Origin: an uncultured Prevotellaceae bacterium
GTDB lineage: Bacteria; Bacteroidota; Bacteroidia; Bacteroidales; Bacteroidaceae
Assembly (NCBI GenBank): GCA_900315095.1
Contig: OMXS01000003.1
Span: 186,001-250,000, forward strand
Length of the DNA: 64,000 nucleotides
Reading direction: 5' to 3'
The notes under the pieces were generated by a model that did not search any database, had not been told where the DNA came from, and was given only the letters and a program-made list of their open reading frames with translations. Position 1 is the stretch's first letter, and each line of letters opens with the position of its first letter. A program made the position numbers and the translations under genes. Shown here piece after piece: positions 1-6,777 of the stretch.

Positions 1-118
1 CGTAAATCCATCCTGCTATTTGCTTGCCTGTGAATGCAGGCATTCCGAGACTGCCGACCACTTCTTTCAGCTCGTCTACGGTCAGTCCTAATAGCGGTAG
101 TTTCTCTTTACTGTCCAT
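1..118 (-). CDS. rlmN: RlmN, 23S rRNA A2503 methyltransferase (N-terminal fragment)
   Basis: Only the first 39 codons lie in the window; the gene continues off the left edge. The translation begins MDSKEKLPLLGLTVDELKEV and continues with the G(M)PAFTGKQIAGWIY motif, the conserved N-terminal helical part of the radical-SAM enzyme RlmN, which methylates A2503 of 23S rRNA and A37 of some tRNAs. The radical-SAM CxxxCxxC motif would lie outside the window. The start is fixed by the promoter just upstream. Confidence 0.85.
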   Translation of the reverse strand, partial: MDSKEKLPLLGLTVDELKEVVGSLGMPAFTGKQIAGWIY

Positions 119-139
119 AAATAATGGAAATATCGGTTG

Positions 140-170
140 CAAAGTTACGCTTTTTTCCTGTAATTTACAA
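140..170 (-). promoter_or_regulatory. rlmN promoter
   Basis: On the minus strand TAACTTTG (147-140) is preceded by TTG (170-168) at 20 nt, the Bacteroidetes primary-sigma promoter arrangement. It lies about 20 bases upstream of the rlmN ATG. Confidence 0.7.
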
Positions 171-254
171 TTAATCATTTGTTTTTTGCATATTATGACA
201 ATGAAGATTATTTAACGTTGAATGTAAATTAATGAAAAAAAACATCAAAAAAAC

Positions 255-285
255 TTGCGTATATTAAAAAGTCTTTATACTTTTG
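255..285 (+). promoter_or_regulatory. Promoter of the beta-barrel protein gene
   Basis: TTG at 255-257, a 20-nt spacer and TACTTTTG at 278-285 match the Bacteroidetes promoter. The implied 5' leader is about 115 nt, AT-rich and without an evident Shine-Dalgarno sequence. Confidence 0.7.
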
Positions 286-408
286 CACCCGAAAAGTAAT
301 GGTAATTACATTCTTTATTCCTATAAATTAGAATATAAGTAATGTAAGGTACAAGACAAAATGATGAGTATTAATAAATAATTATGTCAAATTAAAAAAC
401 TAAGTAAG

Positions 409-999
409 ATGAAAAAGTTATTTATGATTGCTGCCATGATGGTGGCTACGTTGAGTGTTAGTGCTCAGGAGGCAGGACAGATGTTCATCAAACCTATGGC
501 AGGTGGAACATTTTCAACACTTGTTGGTGATGTAGATGATGTAAAAGGCAAGATTGGACTCGTAGGAGGTGCAGAGTTTGGATACAATATCAATGAGACA
601 TTCGGTATCACAGCTGGACTTCTCTATACTATGCAGGGCTGCAAGGATAAGGATGTAGACGCGAATTTTAACCTCGACTATATCAACGTTCCTGTTCTGG
701 CTAATGTATATGTTGCCCCAGGTTTGGCATTGAAGGCAGGTCCTCAGATTGGATTCTTGACCCGTGCAAAACTCGACGATGTTGACATGAAGGACGTATG
801 TAATACTATTGACTTCTCCATTCCTGTAGGAGTTTCTTATGAAATTAGTGACTTTGTGATTGATTTCCGTTACAATATCGGTATCACAAGCGTTTCAAAG
901 AATAAGGAAATAAAGGCTGATGTTATAGAAATTGAAAGTGATAGGAAAACTCGCAACAGCGTTTTTATGCTGACTGTAGGTTATAAGATTCCATTCTAA
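409..999 (+). CDS. Outer-membrane beta-barrel protein (PorT/OmpW-like)
   Basis: This 196-residue protein has a cleavable signal peptide ending ...SVSAQ at residue 20. The rest alternates polar and hydrophobic residues in short strands with Gly-rich turns (GAEFGYNINETFGITAGLLY) and ends in an aromatic residue (KIPF), as expected of an eight-strand outer-membrane barrel of the OMP_b-brl/PorT-like group common in Bacteroidetes. The specific role is unknown. It is a single-gene unit with its own promoter and two hairpin terminators downstream. Confidence 0.75.
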   Translation: MKKLFMIAAMMVATLSVSAQEAGQMFIKPMAGGTFSTLVGDVDDVKGKIGLVGGAEFGYNINETFGITAGLLYTMQGCKDKDVDANFNLDYINVPVLANVYVAPGLALKAGPQIGFLTRAKLDDVDMKDVCNTIDFSIPVGVSYEISDFVIDFRYNIGITSVSKNKEIKADVIEIESDRKTRNSVFMLTVGYKIPF

Positions 1000-1011
1000 T
1001 AATAAAAAATT

Positions 1012-1047
1012 AAGCATTCGATAAACTATCTGGTTTATCGAATGCTT
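1012..1047. terminator. Strong 15-bp hairpin after the beta-barrel gene
   Basis: AAGCATTCGATAAAC and GTTTATCGAATGCTT pair perfectly around a 6-nt loop, 13 bases after the stop codon. The U tract is weak, so it may protect the 3' end as well as terminate. Confidence 0.7.
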
Positions 1048-1059
1048 TAGTTTACCAAT

Positions 1060-1103
1060 AATGGTAGGCACCCCAATAATGAAGAGTGCCACCATTGTTT
1101 TTT
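1060..1103 (+). terminator. Second hairpin with U tract
   Basis: AATGGTAGGCAC pairs with GTGCCACCATT (one bulged base) and is followed by GTTTTTT. It is a rho-independent terminator backing up the preceding hairpin and insulating the next gene. Confidence 0.7.
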
Positions 1104-1146
1104 GTGTACACCAAATGGTCTCTTTGGCAATCAATATGTACCCAAG

Positions 1147-3063
1147 ATGAAAAAGTTTATTTTATTTCAGTTAGTCCTTCTGCTGTCGCTTCGTGCGCTA
1201 GCCGATGGGACTGTTTCGTTTGAAACACGACAGGTGCCCGTAAACCGTGGCGGTGAGGATGGTGGCACCGTCACTTTGCGTTTTTATGAAGACATGCCTT
1301 CGGTTCCATACATCTCTGTGGCCGATTTCCAACAGCTGATGCTCCCCGGCACCACTATAACAGTCAGTAAGACGGGTGAGGGAGAGTATCTCCTCGAGGG
1401 GCCGTTGGCCAAAGCCACAGTAAACATTACCAGCGATCAGTTCTCGTCAGACGACTACATGAACTTCACCAACCTGATGGGACAGGTACAGGAGGGGATG
1501 GACAATGTCGGTGGCGCCAGTGCACCCTTCTTACGCTATAACCATCAGGAGTTGACACCAGCCTCCGCTACAGTCTCTTTCGACTTCAGTAAGTACGGCA
1601 TCGACCTGCGCGGCGACGATACGGCCGTGTATTTCCCTTTCGCCACCATCTCAGATATCTTTTGTGATACCGATTTCCACGTTGCCAGCTATAACGGTGA
1701 GAAGGTGGTGGTGTTGACAGGTGATTCGAACAACAATGTTGCCGTTTTAGAGCCAGAGAATGCCAAGAGATTCCTTGAGACGGAGAACCGCAATGAAGAC
1801 ATGGCTGCTTTCTGCTACGCAGAGTTGTGCTTCGTCATCGACCACTTCTATGGCATGCCAGGACGCTCTCCTTTGGAGAGTGGCATCCAAAGCGAAGGAC
1901 TGGACAAGACCCTCGACACAGCAGAAAATGGACCACTTATCAAACAGCTGATCAAAAGCACCAATATGAGCGATTACTTCATCGGCATGAAAAGCCTGCA
2001 GGTGCTGCTCGCTGATGGAGGACATACCAGCCTTATGGTTGATTTGGGCATCTATATGGCTACGCAGGCTGATGGAGACAATTCTGCAGCTCTCGAAAAA
2101 TGGAAGGAAACGAATGAAATAATTAAGGACAAATATCCCTCCTTGTACCAACCGCTGATGGAGCAAGTCGAAGCAATAGAAAATAATGATGAAGCATATT
2201 TCGAATTTGCTCGTCCGACCACGTCCGATGAATACTATTACAAGGAAGGCGATACGGCCTATTTGATGTACAATTCGTTTGGTGATATAAACGAAGATGC
2301 ATGGAAAGAATACTACGAGGGAGGTTGCGAAGGCGAGACACCGGCCATTGATGAAGGGTACTTAGGTGACCTGAGCGTGGTGCTTGATGCGCTGAAGCGG
2401 GCAAATGAAGACCCGGAGGTTAAGAACTTTGTGGTTGACTTGTCGACTAACACCGGTGGTGATTTCGACGTGTTGATGGCCATGTCGGTACTTATGGGCG
2501 GACCGAACTATTACTACAGCGAGAACATCGTGACCGGGCAGCGGCAGAAAATATACTATGACGTGGATTGCAACTTCGACGGCGTTTTTGATGAAAATGA
2601 TAAGGATGTGAAGTACGACCTTAACATCGCTGTACTCATTTCCAAAATATCTTTTTCTTGCGCCAACCTACTCCCCTCGCTGATGAAGGACACGGGATTC
2701 CCCGTCATCGGTGAAAGGAGCGGCGGTGGCGCATGTGCCGTACAGCCATTCATCACCCCGGAAGGAATGCAGTTCCAGATATCATCTGCCCGTGCCCGTC
2801 TGACCAACGATAAGTGGGAAAACATCGATACCGGCATAGAGCCCAACTATGTTGTCGATGTTGCGGAAGGCTACGATGCTTTCTATGATGTTTCTGCCAT
2901 CAGTGACATCATCAATAACCACTATAACACGGATCCTACGGGTATCCTTTATGTCATCAACCGTGACAACAACCACGAGTATTATGACTTGTTCGGCCGC
3001 AAGCTTGCAGGTCCTCCCGCCAAGGGAATATATATTGTGGATGGCAAGAAGGTGGTCAAGTAA
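1147..3063 (+). CDS. Secreted S41-family (C-terminal processing type) peptidase
   Basis: The start is placed at the ATG at 1147 because the signal peptide (MKKFILFQLVLLLSLRALA) begins there; the open frame extends 45 nt further upstream without a signal. The protein is 638 residues. The C-terminal half carries the S41 fold: VVDLSTNTGGD strand-turn, then SFSCAN holding the presumed catalytic Ser, then GERSGGGACAVQPF. The last residues (YDLFGRKL...GIYIVDGKKVVK) resemble the C-terminal tails of Prevotella secreted proteins handled by type IX secretion. It is probably a periplasmic or surface protease. No PDZ motif was recognised. Confidence 0.75.
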   Translation: MKKFILFQLVLLLSLRALADGTVSFETRQVPVNRGGEDGGTVTLRFYEDMPSVPYISVADFQQLMLPGTTITVSKTGEGEYLLEGPLAKATVNITSDQFSSDDYMNFTNLMGQVQEGMDNVGGASAPFLRYNHQELTPASATVSFDFSKYGIDLRGDDTAVYFPFATISDIFCDTDFHVASYNGEKVVVLTGDSNNNVAVLEPENAKRFLETENRNEDMAAFCYAELCFVIDHFYGMPGRSPLESGIQSEGLDKTLDTAENGPLIKQLIKSTNMSDYFIGMKSLQVLLADGGHTSLMVDLGIYMATQADGDNSAALEKWKETNEIIKDKYPSLYQPLMEQVEAIENNDEAYFEFARPTTSDEYYYKEGDTAYLMYNSFGDINEDAWKEYYEGGCEGETPAIDEGYLGDLSVVLDALKRANEDPEVKNFVVDLSTNTGGDFDVLMAMSVLMGGPNYYYSENIVTGQRQKIYYDVDCNFDGVFDENDKDVKYDLNIAVLISKISFSCANLLPSLMKDTGFPVIGERSGGGACAVQPFITPEGMQFQISSARARLTNDKWENIDTGIEPNYVVDVAEGYDAFYDVSAISDIINNHYNTDPTGILYVINRDNNHEYYDLFGRKLAGPPAKGIYIVDGKKVVK

Positions 3064-3109
3064 CCCTTTCGATAAATAATTAGAAAGCGAGAAAACGTTT
3101 TTGCAATTG

Positions 3110-3255
3110 TTACAGACGGTTTGTAATTGTGTTACAAGCCGTCTGTAATGTTTTTACAAACCGTTTGTAATGTTGTTACAAGCGGCTTGTAATAATATTC
3201 CAAGTGCTTTGGAAAAGTCTGGAAAATTATTCCAGAGATTTTTAAAGCTCTGGAA
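3110..3255. repeat. 22-bp-period array of 17-bp palindromes
   Basis: Four palindromes of the form TTACA-N7-TGTAA start at 3110, 3132, 3154 and 3176, exactly 22 bp apart. A fifth with a changed word, TTCCAAGTGCTTTGGAA, follows at 3198, again at 22 bp. Two further hairpins (TCTGGAA/TTCCAGA and TTCCAGAG/CTCTGGAA) overlap at 3218-3255. The array lies between the convergent 3' ends of the S41 protease and the DUF6078-like gene. Confidence 0.9.
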
Positions 3256-3277
3256 TGGCTTTGTATAAAGGTTTTTC

Positions 3278-3700
3278 TCAGTATTGTAATTCTGTCTTGT
3301 AGTTGTCGAAGACAGGCTCTTCGGAATAGCCATATTTACGGAACAGACGTGCGATGTACTGCTGTTCGGAGGGAGTGATGGGCAATGTGCCGTTGCGGCG
3401 AAGGTAGTATGAACCGTTGCCGAAATGCTCGCGGAGTTCGTTTCGCATTGCAGCGATGTCTCGTGCAAGAACGTTGTCGAAGATGTGGAGCATGCCGTAG
3501 GCAAGTTGTACGGGAGTGTTCGGGGCATAATAGGTGCAGTTCGTCTCGTTGAATCGTGCTGGATTCACGGCATTCACGACGTTGTCTTTGATGTAGTTGC
3601 CTTGTGCCACGATGCGGTGCAGGCATGTCTGAGCCTTTGAGCAGTTGTCGTTGAAGCATAAGAGATAGTGCTCAGGCACTTCATAGAGTTCGTTTTCCAT
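3278..3700 (-). CDS. DUF6078-like conserved hypothetical protein
   Basis: This 140-residue protein has no signal peptide or membrane segment. It has an N-terminal Cys cluster (CFNDNCSKAQTCLHRI) reminiscent of a small metal site, then a helical region. It resembles a family of Bacteroidales proteins of unknown function annotated as DUF6078; I assign this from memory of the N-terminal Cys pattern, so the name is uncertain. It stands alone on the minus strand with its 3' end facing the palindrome array. Confidence 0.55.
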   Translation of the reverse strand: MENELYEVPEHYLLCFNDNCSKAQTCLHRIVAQGNYIKDNVVNAVNPARFNETNCTYYAPNTPVQLAYGMLHIFDNVLARDIAAMRNELREHFGNGSYYLRRNGTLPITPSEQQYIARLFRKYGYSEEPVFDNYKTELQY

Positions 3701-3838
3701 AGTGTTTGCTGTTTTCTTGGATTGCTAAAATGCTGTTAGTTAGTGACTTTTAATGTTTTTTAGAAACAGCGAAGGCGCGGTTTTCTTCTTGTCACCGCGC
3801 TTTCGCTATTATGTGTCATCAGTCTTTCGGACGTTTGA

Positions 3839-5857
3839 CTATTGTTTTTTCTCGCTTATCTGGCGCTCTATGTCGCGTGCAAGGCTGAGGTTCTCCTCTC
3901 CGAACTCGTCAAGGCGTGTTATGCCTCGGGCAATTTGCGACAACTGAGATGTGTCGAGGTCGCCCTCGGCAATCTGTTCCTTGAGGTATGAGAGCAAAGC
4001 ATGAACGTCGTCGTTGCTCACCTTATAGTTCCAGTTAGCAGCCTCCTCGAAAGACACGCGCTGGGCTTTCTTGTTGCCTGCACAATCCATTGGTATTATC
4101 TCTACATCGGGATGCTGCTTGTGAATCCTGTTCAGCTTGCTGATGTTGTCGCGGAAGGAGTTCACCAGATAGCCCAGGCTGACGAAGCGGTTTGTCTGCT
4201 TTCCCTTGCTGATAGAGTTCTTGAAGCATGTCAGTAGGTCGTTATACACCATCATTACGGTAATATCTTTGAATCCCTCTTGCTTCGCTTGTTCTATTAC
4301 GTTTTCAAGACGGCTCTGTCCGTTAAGTGATGACTCGAACACCAGTCCCACTTTGCTGAGGTCCATTTGCTTCATAACGGTGCTCTTGCCGCTTGATGGC
4401 GAGCCGGTAACAATGAAGAGACTCTTCTTTCCGAGGTTAGCAGCCTTGTGCAGCATCTCGGTGTAGAGAGTGTCAACAAGCATCTTCTCTGCCTTGCGAT
4501 AGTCGCCCACGTTGGCACCATAATAACCTATCGGGCGGAACACGTTGCGCAGTTCATCGAGGTCGAGAGAGTTACCAGCCGTTCCGAGATACTTATCCAT
4601 GAGTTGGGTGAGTCGTGGACGAGTCCATTCAACGGCAGCATCGCGAGTCAGGATAGGCTGCGGCGACTCGATGGTATATTGCGAAGGATACTTATTGATG
4701 CGGTTATAACGGCGTATTTCCATCAGTTTCTCCTGTGCGAAATATGAGTCGCCAGGCATCTGATAGCGGGCGTTGCCTGCCGGGTCAACCTTAAATAACA
4801 TCTGAGATGCCTCGCCAAGGTCAACGAACGTGACCCATCCGCGTGGTGAGAGATAGTAACCCTCGTCGCCATCTACCGCATTCACGAGGCAGTTGGTGTC
4901 CCACATTCGCTGTCCGGTGTCGCATGTATAGTGGGTATAAACAGCCTTTATGGGGTTCCTTTCTGTTGTCGAGAGGTCTGCAAGCACATCCTTTGGAGAG
5001 TAATCCATAAGGTCTCCGATGTTACTTGGCGACATTATGATATCCACATCTTTTGGAAGGTTGTTGTAGAAAACCGCAGCCTGCTTCGATGCCGCGCGCA
5101 TGTTATAGCCTGAAAGACTGTCGCCGGCCTCGAAACGGCCTGATTGTATATATACCGCCTTTACCTTCTTGCCGAAGAGGTCGACGCCTTTCTCTTTGGA
5201 ATATTCGTCTGCTCCCGACTCGAAAAGTTGTGCTATGGTGGTCATGAAACCAATAGCCACCACCGTGATAGACTTGTCTTTTGCCTCGCTGAGCAGTTTG
5301 CGATATAGCTTATAGCCCTCCATGCATTTGTTCTCATCGAACGAACGCTTGAACATCGGGTTGCCGTGAACGTCCTTGAGGTCGCAGATGCCGTTGTAAG
5401 GAATGAAACATCTGGGGTTCTTCACGCCGTTGCGCTCCAGTCCTACGGGCACGTTGGGATGGCCATAGTAGGTGTTGAATATGTCCACAACGCCAGCATT
5501 CTTGGCACCTTCGCGGTCAACAATGATTCCCTTGAGGTCAACGCGCCCCTCATCCATGAAGTGGTTGATCATCATAAGGGCAAAAAGGTCATCGGTAGAG
5601 CTGCCAAAGTCGGCATCAAGAATAAGGTTTATAGGTTGGATTTCATCCGACCTTTCCCTTGCCTCGGCATAGCCAAACGAGTTTTGGACTCTGCTCTCGG
5701 CTGCATGAAAACGTTCTGCCTTCTGCGCCTTCGGCATGTTCGGCGAATTGTTCACTACTTGCTTTGTGCTGCTGCACGACGCTATTCCTATCGCAATGAC
5801 AGCCACAAAGAGGCTTAGTGAAAGCCCGAAAAGTTTCTTCTTTAATGTAGTTTTCAT
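3839..5857 (-). CDS. Lipoprotein fusing nucleoside-hydrolase-like and zeta-toxin-like kinase domains
   Basis: The 672-residue product begins with a lipoprotein signal (lipobox ending IAS-C28). Residues about 76-380 resemble inosine-uridine nucleoside hydrolases: LDADFGSSTDDLFAL corresponds to the Ca-binding DxDxGxDDxxAL motif with two extra residues, followed by FMTTIAQLFE and a late acidic segment. Residues about 460-672 form a P-loop kinase with Walker A GSPSSGKST at 485-493 and helices resembling zeta-toxin kinases. A membrane-anchored, exported ATP-using kinase would be unusual. Residues about 60-74 (FGYAEARERSDEIQP) are encoded by a repeat that also occurs just upstream of the gene. Each domain call is moderate; the fusion is read directly in one frame. 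Confidence 0.65.
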   Translation of the reverse strand: MKTTLKKKLFGLSLSLFVAVIAIGIASCSSTKQVVNNSPNMPKAQKAERFHAAESRVQNSFGYAEARERSDEIQPINLILDADFGSSTDDLFALMMINHFMDEGRVDLKGIIVDREGAKNAGVVDIFNTYYGHPNVPVGLERNGVKNPRCFIPYNGICDLKDVHGNPMFKRSFDENKCMEGYKLYRKLLSEAKDKSITVVAIGFMTTIAQLFESGADEYSKEKGVDLFGKKVKAVYIQSGRFEAGDSLSGYNMRAASKQAAVFYNNLPKDVDIIMSPSNIGDLMDYSPKDVLADLSTTERNPIKAVYTHYTCDTGQRMWDTNCLVNAVDGDEGYYLSPRGWVTFVDLGEASQMLFKVDPAGNARYQMPGDSYFAQEKLMEIRRYNRINKYPSQYTIESPQPILTRDAAVEWTRPRLTQLMDKYLGTAGNSLDLDELRNVFRPIGYYGANVGDYRKAEKMLVDTLYTEMLHKAANLGKKSLFIVTGSPSSGKSTVMKQMDLSKVGLVFESSLNGQSRLENVIEQAKQEGFKDITVMMVYNDLLTCFKNSISKGKQTNRFVSLGYLVNSFRDNISKLNRIHKQHPDVEIIPMDCAGNKKAQRVSFEEAANWNYKVSNDDVHALLSYLKEQIAEGDLDTSQLSQIARGITRLDEFGEENLSLARDIERQISEKKQ
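5639..5713. repeat. Coding copy of a duplicated ~75-bp segment
   Basis: This segment inside the nucleoside-hydrolase/kinase gene resembles 5877-5953 upstream of the same gene. Shared blocks include TTTCATCCGACCTTT, GGCATA, TCTGCTCT and GAAAACG in the same order. It encodes residues about 49-73. Confidence 0.6.
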
Positions 5858-5876
5858 AATAGTATTTTAGTTGTTG

Positions 5877-5953
5877 TATTTCATCCGACCTTTTCTCGCC
5901 AAGGCATAACTCGAATACCTTCAGTTCTGCTCTTATGGCTTATCGAAAACGTT
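5877..5953. repeat. Intergenic copy of the duplicated ~75-bp segment
   Basis: This copy lies just upstream of the lipoprotein gene, whose ATG is at 5855-5857. It matches 5639-5713 imperfectly, with TTTCATCCGACCTTT the best-kept block. Confidence 0.6.
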
Positions 5954-6073
5954 GTATTTATTTTCCATTTGCAAATGTATGAAAAAATATCTGTGTTGCC
6001 AAATATTTCAACCTTTTTCGTGATGTAGTGAGTATTTTTGTTTGGCGACTAACTTTTCTTTTAAAAGAGAATT

Positions 6074-6100
6074 AATTATCAGATAATTTTTTTATCTTTG
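6074..6100 (+). promoter_or_regulatory. Promoter and likely operator of the toxin-antitoxin pair
   Basis: TATCTTTG at 6093-6100 fits the -7 element. Immediately upstream is a perfect palindrome AATTATC-A-GATAATT at 6074-6088, placed in the promoter spacer where the antitoxin or toxin-antitoxin complex would be expected to bind for autoregulation. Confidence 0.5.
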
Positions 6101-6126
6101 CAACCGAGTAATTAAATAGCATAAGT

Positions 6127-6330
6127 ATGAAACAACTGACAGTATCTATCGAAGATGCATCGATGCTTGAACAGATAAAGCAGGCTATCAGTTTGCTGCG
6201 TGGTGTCACGTCAGTCTCGTTGAAACGACAGCGCAAAACAGGTATGGAACGTGCTATCGAAGACATTGATAATGGACGTGTTTATGAAGCAAGCAGTGTT
6301 GAGGAGCTAATGAATCAATGTAAGTCATGA
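6127..6330 (+). CDS. Antitoxin of a YafQ-type toxin-antitoxin pair
   Basis: This 67-residue protein has an N-terminal beta strand (MKQLTVSIED) and helices typical of small ribbon-helix-helix or RelB/DinJ-like antitoxins, and a flexible acidic C-terminus suited to wrapping the toxin. Its stop codon overlaps the toxin start (ATGA, 6327-6330), so the two are translationally coupled. It would neutralise the downstream ribonuclease and probably repress its own promoter. The family is assigned mainly from context. Confidence 0.7.
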   Translation: MKQLTVSIEDASMLEQIKQAISLLRGVTSVSLKRQRKTGMERAIEDIDNGRVYEASSVEELMNQCKS

Positions 6331-6617
6331 AGTATACGCTTCGATACACAGGCGAATTCAAGAGATCGTTGAAACGTTGCCTTAAACGAGGATATGACGA
6401 GCGACTGCTAATAGATGCTCTTAACATCCTCGCTGCAGAAGGTTGCTTGCCAGAAAAGTATCATCCGCATATTCTTCATGGACAGTATGAAGGATTTTGG
6501 GAGTGCCACATTGCCCCTGATTGGTTATTGGTGTGGATACAGAACGACCTCGAACTAGTCTTGCTGATGACTAATACAGGTACTCATTCCGATCTTTTTG
6601 GAAAGAATAGAAGATGA
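6327..6617 (+). CDS. YafQ-family mRNA interferase toxin
   Basis: This 96-residue protein belongs to the RelE/ParE superfamily, YafQ branch. The sequence runs KYTLRYTGEFKRSLKRC, then LPEKYHPHILHGQYEGFWEC, then HIAPDWLLVW and finally the signature NTGTHSDLFGK. In YafQ, His residues in the HxxxPL, HxxPDW and THxDLF segments form the RNase site; the equivalents here are KYHPHIL, HIAPDW and THSDLF. It would cleave mRNA on the ribosome when free. It appears intact, full length and operonic with its antitoxin. Confidence 0.88.
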   Translation: MKYTLRYTGEFKRSLKRCLKRGYDERLLIDALNILAAEGCLPEKYHPHILHGQYEGFWECHIAPDWLLVWIQNDLELVLLMTNTGTHSDLFGKNRR

Positions 6618-6627
6618 AATGTATTAA

Positions 6628-6660
6628 GAAAGGAGGCTTTTAATGAAATGCCTCTTTTTT
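6628..6660 (+). terminator. Terminator of the toxin-antitoxin operon
   Basis: GAGGC (6633-6637) pairs with GCCTC (6650-6654), with flanking A/T pairs, followed by TTTTTTC shortly after the toxin stop. Confidence 0.65.
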
Positions 6661-6721
6661 CTTGTATGATACATTTGTTTCATCATGTTTATTGCATACC
6701 TTTAAGTTTTATTCTTAAAAT

Positions 6722-6752
6722 TTGCTTGTGTTAGAATTAATGTCTATATTTG
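6722..6752 (+). promoter_or_regulatory. Promoter of the glycosyltransferase/SpoIID fusion
   Basis: TTG at 6722-6724, a 20-nt spacer and TATATTTG at 6745-6752. The leader is about 20 nt. Confidence 0.65.
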
Positions 6753-6777
6753 CGGAAAAATAGAGAACAACTCAAAA

